64,000 nt of DNA from Terebella lapidaria (Eukaryota > Annelida > Polychaeta > Terebellida > Terebellidae). The stretch spans positions 25,669,106 through 25,733,105 of the forward strand of contig OX424560.1 of assembly GCA_949152475.1 (NCBI GenBank). Reading direction: 5' to 3'. Positions 22,538-34,601 of this stretch are shown one piece after another (position 1 is the stretch's first letter; each line of letters begins with the position of its first letter). The translations under genes and the position numbers were made by a program. The notes beneath the pieces are model-generated. The model searched no databases and was not told the origin of the DNA. It saw nothing but the letters and a program-made list of their open reading frames with translations.

Positions 22538-25500
22538 CATTTGTAAGTCTCCGAAATTCAAGCTTCCTGCCAGTGAAGTGGTCAGGGGACGTTGTACTGC
22601 AAACATAACTCTGGAAATCCCTCTCGAGGCCACAAATGCGCGGTATCGAGGGTTTTTGATACTTCGCCCCGTGTACAACTCTGAATGCAAAATGAACTCA
22701 TTGGCAACCAGTATACAAACTCGACGGTCCATCCCCATAAAGTTGTCCAAAGAGTCTATGGTGTATCCTTTCACTGGAAAATCCCCTGCAGTGTGCACCT
22801 GAATATCGCTCCGTGCATTCTTCTTGAATATTGCTCGAAGTTTTTGTGCATCATTGGATGCATCGGCAGTATCAACCAATATAGCCACATCTCTAGCTTC
22901 GTATGCCATTGGTGTGTTGTCTACTACTGTCTTTGGATCAGAAAGATGTGTGACAAAGTGTACAAAACTGTTGTCTTCCTTGTCATTCCAGATGTCTGGA
23001 AATCGTTGAACCTCCACATCATCTCCCTCATCTATGTGTGAACAGGAAATCTTGGCGTGATCTGGATACTCCATATTATCAACGAAGTTAGCTTTGATGA
23101 AAGCAGTCACTTTTCGCGTGTTTCTGTGAACTTCTGTTAATGTCTTCTGGGTCAAGTGACGGTTGTTTTTCCTGCAAAACTCTGCCATGATGTCTTGCAT
23201 TGATGGTCTGTTGAGATTTTTCTGGTAATTTTGGTACCGACTATCACCGAACGCCACCAGTATGGTGTGCGCTGATGAGTGAATCAATTCGAAAAACCTC
23301 AGCCAACTGGACTTTTTGAATGTTGTGCCATGGACGTCATCAAAGATGAGCAGGTCAAACTTGATAAATTTTTTCTGCTCGATGTTCAGCAGAAACTCAG
23401 CATCAGAACTGATGACAAATATGCGATCATTTTGCTGCTGGTTTTGTTGGTGAATCAAAAAGTTCCTGAATGTGTGTGTTGAGCAGATGAAGCCATAGTT
23501 CCCATATTTCTGCATCAGATGGAACGCCATGAATGTCTTCCCTGATCCAGGTGGTCCCTCGATGTGGTTGAATTTGTCGAACCCCAGGGACAGAATCACC
23601 TCCATCTGTTGAGCGCTCAAGAGGATGCTGTTTTCGTCACCCAAGATACTTCTGATGCGAGTGCTTTTCTCCAGCAAGGCCTTTGCCAGAAGTAATTTCA
23701 CCTCAGCCATCAGCTCATCCATCATCAGTTTTGAAATCATCAGGTGTTGGTCGTCATGATATGTTGGCACCTCACCTACTTCCAATGAGTAGATCCTACA
23801 TTGCATTGAAATGTTGTTTACGATCTGAGGACTCTTGTTCTGATCTTGCAACATCGCATTCTTGATGAGGCGACCAGACAGGAAGAGATAAACCCACACC
23901 TCGTCAAGACTAGTGATTCCATCATCAACAATGGCCCACAACTGAAGACATCCCGACTCGTCAGCAACTAGAACGTCTAGCAGATGATGTTGTGGTCGTT
24001 GAATAGCTCCATCAACTTTTATGTTTACCAGCCACTGTGATGTACATATGCCAAATCCTTTCTGTCCTTGAACTGAAGCTTCAATATGTTTCAGGACCTT
24101 TTCTATGACACTAGAGCTGGCCTTGCCAGAGTGTAGTATGGTTTGTCTTGCTGGCGTCCAATTTAATGGGGTTCCCGTGGTGAAAATATTGCTTTCATAT
24201 GCAAGTTTTGCAATGTTTACATCTGTCTCGAGACTGCTTTCTTTAAGAAGTCGATCCCAACAGATACCATGCTTTGACCAGGATATTTGATCCCGAGCTT
24301 CCAGAACGGTGTCATTAGAAACTGTTGTTGGACTTGCAAAGAGTGCTCCTACTACAACTGCAATCCACGGTCGCAAATAACTGTACAACCTTTCTAAAAA
24401 CGATTGTGCTCCTTCTTCATTAGCTGTGACCTGGTTGAGACTTTCCTGATCACCCTGTGCACTGCTGTCTGTCGGCCTGAGATGTGAGGCATGCAGCTTT
24501 GTTGCTTCAGTAGTTTCTCTCCGGACTGAAGTGAATGTCAGCGGCATGTGTTCTCTGGTACTTTGCTGTGTACTCTGAGTGCATGGATGGTGTAAATGTA
24601 GAGATTCTGACCATTCTGTCCAGTTGTACTTGTGTACTGTCCCATCAGCAGCAACTTGGAAAGACGCTGGCCTCTCTTTCCATACACCACCGGAGAAATG
24701 GTTAAAACGTATGACAATAACCATTCGTCTTTCGTCCTTGATCTCAACGGGTAAATCTACCACAGGAATGAATGTTATTGACCAGTCTCGATCGCGTTCT
24801 GGAGGCCGGCTGTCATCTCCCCAGACTCTAGGATTGCCGTTGCTATCTTCCTTCAGATACTGTTCTAAGAACTCTATAAGTTCTATTTCTTCAGTTTCAC
24901 TAATGACTTGACCCTTCACAACATTGCTGTTGGAGGATGCATCCTCCTCTATACCGATCACCAAGGCACCTCCTGTTGTCATGTTGGGCATTGCGAAGAG
25001 AGTTTTACTTGTTCTGTCATCACTGATCCTGGACTTCAGGACACTGATTCTGTTGCAGTGCCAGTACTTGTATTCTAGAGTGCGACTCTCATTTTCACAG
25101 ATCGTTTGGCCATACTTGAGTTCCTCCATTTTGTCAAACAGGTGAGATACGGGAACCTTTGGTTTGGCGGAGATGATCTGGCGGATTGTGTCAATGTCGT
25201 TGACAGGTGTTGTCGAGGCTAGACCTCTGACAAACATGTGATTTGTCATCGTGATGAACTTTTCAGATTTTGATGCATACAGGCTGAGTGACTGGTTGCT
25301 GTCTTCGAGATGCACACAATTCCGAAATGTATCCTTAGGTATGAACTTGCTAAGAGCATCTTCCAGGTGTTGTTTCCATTTATCCAGGACTTTCTCTCCA
25401 GGTCGCTTTCCATCATGACTCCCAATTTGTATGACACCACCAGATGTGTTCAGAAGGGCCGTCAGAATTTCCTTCAAATGGGTTACTCGTGGGTCATCTG

Positions 25501-25648
25501 TGAGTTTCTTGCTGAAGTCCACGTTTATTTTGAAGCAGTATTCAGGGCAAATCAAGTCCCTTTCAGGTACAACATATTGTGTGAGATGCGACACACGCGT
25601 GGATGAAGCTGGTCCTGCAGTGGCTGGACTAGATCTTGATGATGCCAT
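22538..25648 (-). CDS. Schlafen-like protein with SF1 helicase domain, main coding exon
   Basis: 1,037 codons. The N-terminal lobe (about residues 40-180) has LLNTSGGVIQIG, like the N-lobe of vertebrate Schlafens. The second lobe (about 185-260) has ESRTLEYK and TTGGALVIGIEED, the AlbA_2 signature. The E-x4-E pair and the acidic residues after GI correspond in position to the catalytic acids of the Slfn13-type tRNA/rRNA endonuclease. A linker with a short hydrophobic run (WIAVVVGALFA, about 420) follows. The C-terminal half is an SF1-type helicase: Walker A GPPGSGKT (about 697), Walker B LLIFDDVHG (about 768), and a late motif ASRGISRVMF (about 1,006). The ATG is supported by an in-frame TGA upstream in the same exon and by an acceptor (TTTCAG) 23 bases before it, so at least one upstream untranslated exon exists. 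The exon ends at ATG|GTAAGT. Family roles are RNA cleavage and growth or antiviral control; the target here is unknown. Confidence 0.9.
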
Positions 25649-25856
25649 CTGGTCAGATTGTCACGTATCGCCTGAAATATAATACCTTAACTAACTGTAG
25701 CAAATCGTTGGTATGCACTATCAACTAAATGTCACATGATAAGCCAAATCTGAAAACATATGTAAAATCAATATCAATATGTATCTGTACTGTGTGATTT
25801 CATTGATGGCTACATGTAGTTTGGAATGCAATATATCTGCTTATTATCATTATTAG

Positions 25857-28800
25857 CAAAGATTTTCTATACCAAGATAGCCAACTCACGTCATTACGTG
25901 CGACCAATTGAACAGTGGCGCCACACGACGGAGTCTCTGTAAAAATGACGTTTTGGTGGCAAATGGGCGCACGATTTCTAGCCCGACATGCAACATTCAA
26001 ATGCAGATTGCGAAAATTCTACCGCAGTGACCCCCACATTTTATTTCATTTATTACATGTGTACAACCCAGTAGACATGTAGATTAAATTTTGGAAGTTT
26101 CTACCGTATGGATTTTTTTCTGGGGCTGTTAATTCATTTTGAAGTGAATAATATTGCGGATTTCGAAGGCTAGCTGAATTTGGTTCAGGGGTGTTTTGCA
26201 ACAAATCCAACTCGACGACCCTCATTTTTTCATCAACGATTTCAATCTACACATATCACGTGATAATCGGACAAATTTGGAAAGAAATCTGATGAACACA
26301 TTTTTACCGGTGGGTGATAATTCATCAACCATCTGGAAATATTATACGATAATTGCATGATAAATCCAGCGTGACGGAATAGCGTCCATGTGAGGGCATG
26401 GGTTGTGCAGAATTTTTCAACTCAACCATATATTTTATTATAACAGTGTCATCTATATACTCTCCTGAACATGTTTGCAAATTATCAAGTCAGTTTGTCC
26501 AGGAATGGGCGTGTTGCAAACATTTGTGTGTGCCCTCTCATCGTGAGACTTCGTTTCAAAATGTCGCGGCAATGTCAACGAAAAACTATGAAACCGATGC
26601 CCGAACGTACTTGTTTCAGTCCAGGATTGTGACAAAACCAACGCGACGACCCCCATTTTTTATTTGATTTTCTTAACAAGGATGAGAAAAAATGATAAGT
26701 TGTGAAATATTAATAAATTCTATGGGTTAGAAATGTGGCAAAGTACCTTTTGTACTTATATCAAAAGTCAGAAGTGAAACGTCATATTTCGTCAGTATCT
26801 TGTGCCTGAAACTTGTAGATATATTTCTGACAAATTGTAGGATGGAACACGTTTTCAATACTGTATGTATGACAACAATGAATGTAGATTAGCACACGGG
26901 TGTATTCGGAAATTGTTGGTTTTTCTAGTGAAGCTGATATGGCGGTATGTTATCCTATACTGGTACTAAGTTTTCGTTTGTCTTGAAGCATTTTGTTGGG
27001 GTGGCGGAGAAAGAAAATTCCCAACATTTCCTCAAGATCCACGGCGGCTTTCTGTTTTCTTTTTTTTCAACTCTAAAATTAATACAAAAAGTTCCCAGAA
27101 TAACATATCAACATTTAGGTAAAATCGCAAAACATATTGCAACGCAGTTTTGTGCCGCGTCCAGATCTTCGGTCACGTTAGTCGACGCCTTTTTTCGCAT
27201 CGGACATACACGAACTGCGTCCAAGATGTTGACAAGTTCGTCTTGAAAGTCGGTGACATGTACACGGTGATACAGGAAAAGCTTCCTCCTCAACCTCCTC
27301 AACAGTCCAATATCAGACGAGAAAGCTCTGACCTTGCTCGCATTCAGTCCATGGCTGAATTTAGTGATAATAAGCAGAACTATATCTCCTATGTCCCTGC
27401 ATGGATACTTGACAAATCACGGCATCATCGGACTGTGCATCCTCCAACTACTAGTATGAAGCATGCAATTCACGCACACTAGATCGGTGACAACTGGAAA
27501 CGCTAATGAATTTGTGTTCATTGATAACAAACAGTACAATGTCGTCAAAAAGAGTTTAAGTGAGTGAGTCTGTCATGGCTTTGACTGAACACATGGATTG
27601 ATGGAAAGCAGATTCGGAAACGTGAAGGAGCGAATCGAACATGGCGGGCGTAGGCCTATATCATGAGAAAAAAGCCTTCCCTATATGAGTTAATCCGAAA
27701 TAGGCCTAGTGACGGCATCCCAGCAGTTGCTTGCCCTGAACATTCAGAAAAAAAGTCGCCTGTTTGCCAACCTAAACCTGCACGCCTAATTGCCAACCTA
27801 AATCTGCATCATTACATCATTGCTTTTTTAATATGGTTTGAATATACTGAGTAGCATGCTGACTGGTTAAATGAATATAAGAGACAGCATAGGCCTATAG
27901 TGTATGAATGCAAATTTAATGATACAACACTATTTTATTCATATTTGTAAGTGCATGAGCGTGCGTGTGTGATTAGGAGCGTGCACATGTGCTAACCAAA
28001 AGATATATTAGTGCGATACTCTTATTTATAAGTAATATATAGCCTGGAAACGCTATATGGCTTGACTTGACTTCATAGTTATGTCGAATGGTAGGCCTAC
28101 TATATGAATGAATGAGCGTGTTCAAGTGATGTACAGTCATGATATATCCCGTTCCATATTTTCACAGCGATAATAATTCTATTGAAATCACTAAGTTCAT
28201 TGTGTTACTCAGTAAATTGTAACATGCAATTCACTTCTTTTCACATAGGCCTAGGCCTACTGGTATTTAAAAAATGGTAAAACAATTTATCAATCGGTAA
28301 TGCTCACAAAAACCCTATAAATTACATTCCAGGTGTCATAACTGCATTTGATAATACGAAGCTATCGTTCCGATATAGTTTAGAAATACCAGATATGGAT
28401 ATAGTAAATTATTCAGAGTGTCAATTTATTGGAATTGAAACGGAGTTGTAGCCTATTTGTAGGCACATTGAACACAACTCGAAAGTTCCCATTTGATATC
28501 GGAAGTGAACCATCGGTTGCAGACAATTTTGGCGTGTTGTATTGCAAGAAGCCTACACCGGGTGATAACATTAGGTCTGAACAAGCAGAGCATTGACTGT
28601 ACATGTCTGCTATTATTATAATGACAATTCTCGAGTGTAGCGTCAAGTTCTGTTGCGATTTTCCGTGATATATTCGCCAGATCGTGAAACCGACAAAACA
28701 CAGATAGTCCTGGCACGCCACATTTACCTGTAGAATATTCCCATCCGGTAAATAAAATAGTTCAGATACTCATACGTACACCTATTGTTGGGTAATGAGA

Positions 28801-28916
28801 TATCAATTTAGATTCCATTCAGTGTCCGTTACAGAGACCCCGCTAGATGGCGTTTACGTCATTATGTCGCAATACGTTATAACGTGAGTTGGCTATCTTG
28901 GTATAGAAAATCTTTG
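25857..28916. mobile_element. Non-autonomous DNA transposon, 3,060 bp, 35-bp perfect TIRs
   Basis: The first 35 bases (from CAAAGATTTTCTATACC) are exactly inverted at the right end, and similarity continues with gaps to about 85 bases (shared GTCTCTGTAA and GACGT words). A 7-bp duplication, TTATTAG, flanks both ends (25850-25856 and 28917-28923). The interior lacks any recognisable transposase; the longest frame (27150-27482, plus) has no known domain. Internal diverged direct repeats carry the phrase GACGACCC.CATTTTT near 26213 and 26645. The superfamily is uncertain; a 7-bp duplication and a CA start would suit P-like elements, among others. It lies about 185 bp upstream of the Schlafen-like coding exon, probably in its 5' intron. 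Confidence 0.85.
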
Positions 28917-28923
28917 TTATTAG

Positions 28924-29844
28924 TCTTCCCGATTGTGTATTTTTCCATGGTCAATCTCCCATCACCTCGAAATCACCGATTCATGATGCTTCAAGTAGCT
29001 GCAGTTCTATAGCCACTGGCGATATGCAAATGCATACTGAACATAATGCACATGATGTATGAAACATGGCTTTTAGATAGCCTGCGAAGTTTGGGAGGTC
29101 AGTGTTAATTAAAAATACATTGTGGAAAAGAAGTTAAAAATCGAAGAATTGTATAATATGTACTTCTATTCATGAAAGGGTCACCAGCTTTAATTTTAGT
29201 AGCCAATCTAAGTGACGAGTGTTGGTAACTAGTTTATGTCTAGTTGTGTATAATTTACGTTTCTTATACATTTTTTCTCAACCGATAATCTACTATGAGC
29301 CATTTTTAAAAATAAATATATTATGTCATGGTAATGTTGTGCTTTATAGAATAATACATGATGGAAACGATGAATGGTCCTTCACATTCCAGGTGTCATT
29401 CATTGTCTTCACAAATATCATTTAGTTATTGACAAACATAGGATATTGGATATCCGTTACATACCGGATCGACTCTCGGAGAGGCAGTGTCTTCGGGTGT
29501 ATATGTGAAAAAAGATAAACGAATAAAATTCATGACTCCGACAAGTTCAATCTTTCCTGTCCAGCTGCCTGACTTAACCCATTGAGGGGTGACTTCTTTG
29601 TTGCCCTATCAGTGTCTATTAAGCACTCTCGTTTGGCAAGTACAATCTGTTTGCCTCATCTCCACCACCACTCTCTGCCACCACTCTAGCGACGATGACT
29701 TCTCCTGTGACTTCTATCTGTGGGAAAAATAAAATACATTTGGACAAAACATTGAGAAATTTAGAGTGCTAGGCCACAACCCCCGCCTCCTAAAATTGCC
29801 GTTTTTCCTTTCAAGATCAACCAGGTTCAAAGTCGAGGTAATAC
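28924..29844. other. Intergenic, nothing supported
   Basis: AT-rich, with no coding frame or RNA gene recognised. Confidence 0.45.
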
Positions 29845-30497
29845 GGAAGCCCATAGGTGACATGCGCGTAGGAATTTTCTATGTCTTTTCCAGCAAAGAG
29901 CTAGCACGTTCGGACGTGGAAGCATTTAACACTATCACGTTCGCACGTGGAAACAGTTAAGGCTATTGCGTTCACACGTGGAAAGTCCGAAGTTACCACG
30001 TTCTTACGTGGAAGCATTTAACGCTTCCACGTTCGCACATGGAAACTTCAGGAGCTACCACGTTCGCACGTGTAAAGATTTGGATGTGGTAGTATCAAAC
30101 GCTTTCACGTGTGAACGTGGTAGCTTTGAATCTTTCTACGTGTGAACGTAGAAACCTAAATCTTTCTACGTGCGAACGTGAATTATAATGTTTCCATGTG
30201 TGAACTTGGTAGCTTTGAAACTTTCTACGTGTGAACGTGGAAACCTACATCTTTTCAGCGAACGTGAAAGCATATGTTTCCACGTGTGAACTTGGTAGCT
30301 TTGGACTTCCTACGTGTAAAACCTTTCTACGTGCGAACGTGATAAGTTTTAAAGTTACCACGTTGCGAACGTGATAGCGCTAAATGCTTCCACGTACGAA
30401 CGTGGTAGTTTTGAACTTTCTACGTTCGAACGTGCAAGGTTTTTAATAGAAAAAAAACACCAAATTTTTTTCCCGCACCTGTCACCTATGGGCTTCC
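29845..30497. repeat. Foldback element carrying 18 short palindromes
   Basis: Terminal arms GGAAGCCCATAGGTGACA at 29845-29862 and its exact inverse at 30480-30497. Between them are 18 near-palindromic units of 14-15 bp (type CACGTTCGCACGTGG) spaced about 30 bp apart from 29907 to 30435. The first six point one way and the remaining twelve the other, flipping around 30080, so the array can also fold on itself. The most symmetric unit is ACGTTCGAACGT near 30422. Spacers are also related (AAGCATTTAA, and GGTAGCTTTGAA in the flipped half). No coding capacity. Confidence 0.85.
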
Positions 30498-31789
30498 ATA
30501 AAGAAACCACTTAAATCGCTATAAATTATGTGATATCCCATTTGAAGGCGCCATATATTTTCAAAGGTTCCAAAGATGGAAACAGTATAGATGATATTCA
30601 TGCTGAAGGTGATACAATATGGAGAGTGCAATGCATTAATTGACAAAATGTTAACGAGGAAAACACTAACCATCTATCTCCTAAAGTGATAAAATTGATG
30701 AGCTGCTGAACAAATTTTGACCCTCAACAAAGTTAATGTATAGAATTGGCTGTTTTTCATAAAAAGATAATCATTTCCGCTAATTACAATAAAATAGCCC
30801 ATAGACTAAGGAAATTTACTGGAGAAATAAGCAACAACATTTTCCCACCCAAATTGCCATGATTGATCTTTCAAGGTCATTAAATATCACCAAAAAATGA
30901 GTTCAAGGATAAATTTCGTCCCTATTACATTTCTTCTCAGACATGTTTGCGGAGATTAACAAGTCTCGAAAATATTAGAAAAACAAGACATGCTGAATAT
31001 ACGATGGAATTTCATGTCAACTGTCATCAGGTCATCCCTGATAACAACTGGGAATTTTTTATCTAGAGCGCTGAGTCAGAAAATAACGTCCGTTTCACTC
31101 TATGGCGGACCATTCCCGACATGCAAAGTATGGACAAAAATAAACTCAGCAAAAAAAAGAAGTTAAGGTTAAGTTTCATCCCTGCGACATGGCTTTCCGG
31201 GATGGTTCGAGAATAACGCCCCTGTCGCTCCACGGACCTTACGGACCAAGAAGCCGGTTCAAAACAATAGGCTTCTTCCACACAGCATTGCTCACCAGTG
31301 GTGAAACATTGGCAAAGATGCGTGACTACAATTATCATCCAGAAAAAAAAAGTGAACAAAACCCCCAGAAAAATATCAGAAAATGTGCCCAAGGGCCAAC
31401 AAAGGATACCAGTGAAATGAACTCTTAGACAGATTTTCCCCCCAGTGAAATTGCTTCTTTGAATTATCAAATAAACTGAAGATGAAATTCATTGTCACCA
31501 GAGGAGCCACTTGATTGTCTGGATTCTCATAATATAATTTTAAAAACCTAGAATCGATCTACGTGCATTTTGTTAAAATGGCCAATTTACATTACCACCT
31601 CAAACGCTATCTCGACACTTAACACTGAAGGTCATCTTAAGTGACGTTCCAGGTCACTAAAACATATCCAATAGTATGTCTATCTATTATGCTTATAATA
31701 CAAACCTAAGGTCTATTCACTGTCACTGAGTATGCGTGGTACAATTCACACATTTCAAGTCAGATGTGACCCTCTGGTTTACCATTTTT
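30498..31789. other. Intergenic with one dispersed repeat fragment
   Basis: No gene seen. The stretch around 31250-31300 (AACAATAGGCTTCTTCCACA) is repeated near 61450-61490 in slightly different form, so part of this region is a dispersed repeat. Confidence 0.5.
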
Positions 31790-32500
31790 TTCAGCTAACC
31801 GGCCCTTTGGGCCGATAAGCTATTGTCGTGGTTTTTCGTCCGTCGTCCGTCCGGGTCTGTAACTTTTTTTGACATGATGAATTTCCCCATAAATTTGTCA
31901 GAACATACCTTGGGCCAGTATCTAAAGACATTTTTTTACATTTTTTTCATTAAATCGTTTTTGCCTATTTGGCGGCCATTTTTGACGAAATTTTGCCTAT
32001 TTTGGACTTGGTGGCCATTTTCTCAAAAACTGTCTAATCAGTTTTGAGATTTTTGTTTTAAAACATTCCCCTCATGTACCCCTATGATGTGTATAAGTTT
32101 CCTTGCCCTTGAATCGCCGGTCTGCACGTGGCGGCCATTTTGATTTTTTGATGGGTCGGCAAAGAGTTTTTTTTTTGTCCCAAATCAAGTCACTACTCGT
32201 TTTGAACCATTTCGAACCATTGAAACATTTTTTGGACTTAGAAAATTTCACCCAATTTCTCCTTCATAATGGGAGCGGTGCGGAGTAAACTCATAGAAGA
32301 CTTCAAAATAGAGCCTAAGTATTGGCACATTCACATGGGAAATCATATACTGCGGTTTGAGTGATGACCTTGAATTTGACCTTCAATGACCTTGGAAAGT
32401 CAAAAACGATGAATTTTGTCTTTGGTGGTCATTTTTTCTAAGTATATTCAGGCAGTTTTTCTCAAAATCATGTGTAAGATTCTCTTTATGTACCTTTGTG
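31790..32500. repeat. Probable dispersed repeat with GGCCCTTTGGGCC palindrome
   Basis: Starts with AACCGGCCCTTTGGGCCGAT and CGTCCGTCGTCCGTCC, then repeated phrases GGCGGCCATTTT and TTGGCGGCCATT at 31970-32140. This pattern is typical of interspersed repeats in marine invertebrates. No coding capacity; ends not defined. Confidence 0.5.
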
Positions 32501-34159
32501 ATGTGTAATTTGATATCGTATTATAGTCCATACAGAAAATGTGTTTCCTGCAACATTTACGAACATGTTTTGATACTAGAGTTTAAGATCAGTGTAACAA
32601 TTTATATGTTGGAATATCAATACTCTGCATTTCTTATGATTGCTGGTAAGCTACAGCACCCTTGGTGCTATGTTTTATGTAAACTTTATTTTCCGATTCT
32701 CAAACACGCAAAAGCGTATGTCAATGGGTTTCAACAAGGGAAATTGCTTAAGTTTGCTGAGTTTTGGTTTACCATTCACAGACAGGTTAATCGGAAATGA
32801 CTTTGGGTCACAACTCAAGGTCATCTGAGGTCAACTTCTAATCATCAAAAGATATATATGCTCGATTGCCCTTTTGTATTATTTTTTTTTACGACAGAAG
32901 TCTGAAATTTCATAGAAAATTGCCGTTCGACACCAAAATGAAGTCTGCTAAGTTATAACACGACGCTGTCTAGCCTCGCAGAAATATAAAGACAAAATGG
33001 TGTAAACAAGTATAAAAAACAATTGAATGCAAAGTAAACATTATTGAATGCTACAAAGTCCCTACCGCTATATATCTGTGAAAATATTCGGGGAAAAACA
33101 ACAGGTCGAGTGATTTAGAGATTGTCCTGTTTTAGGCAGTCTTGTTCAAATTTGATCAATCGAAATATGATATCACTAACTTGCGGTACTGTACATGAAC
33201 AATATCTGGGCATATTTCCATTCCCTGTTTACCGTCACTCCGATAGGAGCAATCGATATATCGCTATAATTTTTATTCATGATTAATGTTATTCTATTAA
33301 TTCTGTATTTTTCAATGCCGATTCCCCCAGTTATCGACTTGAATCACAGCGACTAGATCTAATGGGCGAAGGTTTACAATCTCCAACTGTCGAGTTAGCA
33401 CTGCATGACAGAAGCAGATTATGTTCCTGATATGTGAGGGTATATTAGGAATAATATACAGGCAAGTTTCATGCGTTTTGCAGAATGGCAGTGGATCGAG
33501 TGACAGGAAATATGGCTTAATTATAAGTTGAAACTAATACTCAAGTTGAACAGGATACGGGAATTGATTAAATGCATTGTACAAGCATGTAGTCCCCGCG
33601 AGAAAGTGATGTGATCCTCACACAGTTGCACTTGTTTTGCAAAATTTGACTAGAATCATTTCAATGTAAAAAAAAGTTCGGTTTCCACAAGGAAATCAAG
33701 TGTATGTAATCAGGGCTTGCCACGCAATTGAAACACAATCCAATTTTTTTTCAGGGGAACTGATTAAAATCACACGATTTACGTTGGTGATTTCCACAAC
33801 GAAATCACGTGCATGTGATGCGTGCTTGTCAAACATTTCATATTATTGCAATTATGCTGAGGTAAATTAATTTGCCAACATCCTGTCCAAATTTGACTTA
33901 TAGAGGGGGGGGGGTGTGAAACAAAGCATTAAAAAGTGTAGGGTTTATTGTTTTACATGTGTCGTTTTATTTTATCAATGTACAGACATGTTTTTGTAAC
34001 ACTCACTTCATGTGATTTTTCATAACTACATGTCGTCAATGGCATTGTTTCTTTTCTTTTTTCGTATTTTGCTTTTAGTCAATAAAAGGCTTACATGAAT
34101 ACGAAGTAGTTCCTGATTTAATTGACAATAATGGAGTCGGTGAACAGTACATATCCCAG

Positions 34160-34390
34160 ACAACCTGTACACGTTGGGCCACCGTTGTCATAAAGTTGGC
34201 GGGGTCGATGTTGACCTATCAACGTTGGCCGAACGTTTGACCAATGTCAAAGAAAACGAAAGTACCACACTCAGTTCCAAACAAGAAGGTGACGCCTAAC
34301 CAACGTTGGGCCAACCTACTTCCTCCGACGTTGAATCAAGCTTATTTCATTAGAGTTTGACCAACGTTGGATCATTATCCCAACTTTTCA
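34160..34390. repeat. Cluster of CAACGTTGG-type palindromes
   Basis: Variants of ACGTTGGGCCAAC and CAACGTTGG occur at least six times (near 34168, 34220, 34303, 34310, 34330, 34362), including GACCAACGTTGGATC. Probably the subterminal part of an unrecognised repeat. Confidence 0.55.
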
Positions 34391-34539
34391 GAAAAAAAAC
34401 ATTCAAAGGAAATTTTTAAAGATGATAACGTTGACAGAAAATGCATCGGATCAAAGATCCAGTGACCTGAGTACGCGAGATTTAAAAAAACGGAAAAAAT
34501 ACGCCCATCTTGAAATATTTTTATGTATTTATGTTCAAA

Positions 34540-34601
34540 ATTCCAGAAAGATTTGACAATAAAAATGTAGATTCCAGAAAGATTTGAAAATAAAAATGTA
34601 G
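34540..34601. repeat. 31-bp tandem duplication
   Basis: ATTCCAGAAAGATTTG and the 15 bases after it at 34540-34570 are repeated immediately at 34571-34601 with one mismatch. Confidence 0.9.

Noticed and set aside
27150-27482. 110-codon plus-strand frame inside the TIR element as a transposase remnant
   Set aside because: No recognisable catalytic motif or DNA-binding domain.
29907-30435. CRISPR-like array of palindromic units at about 30-bp spacing
   Set aside because: Eukaryotic context, variable units, related spacers and an orientation flip; it is better explained as a foldback element.
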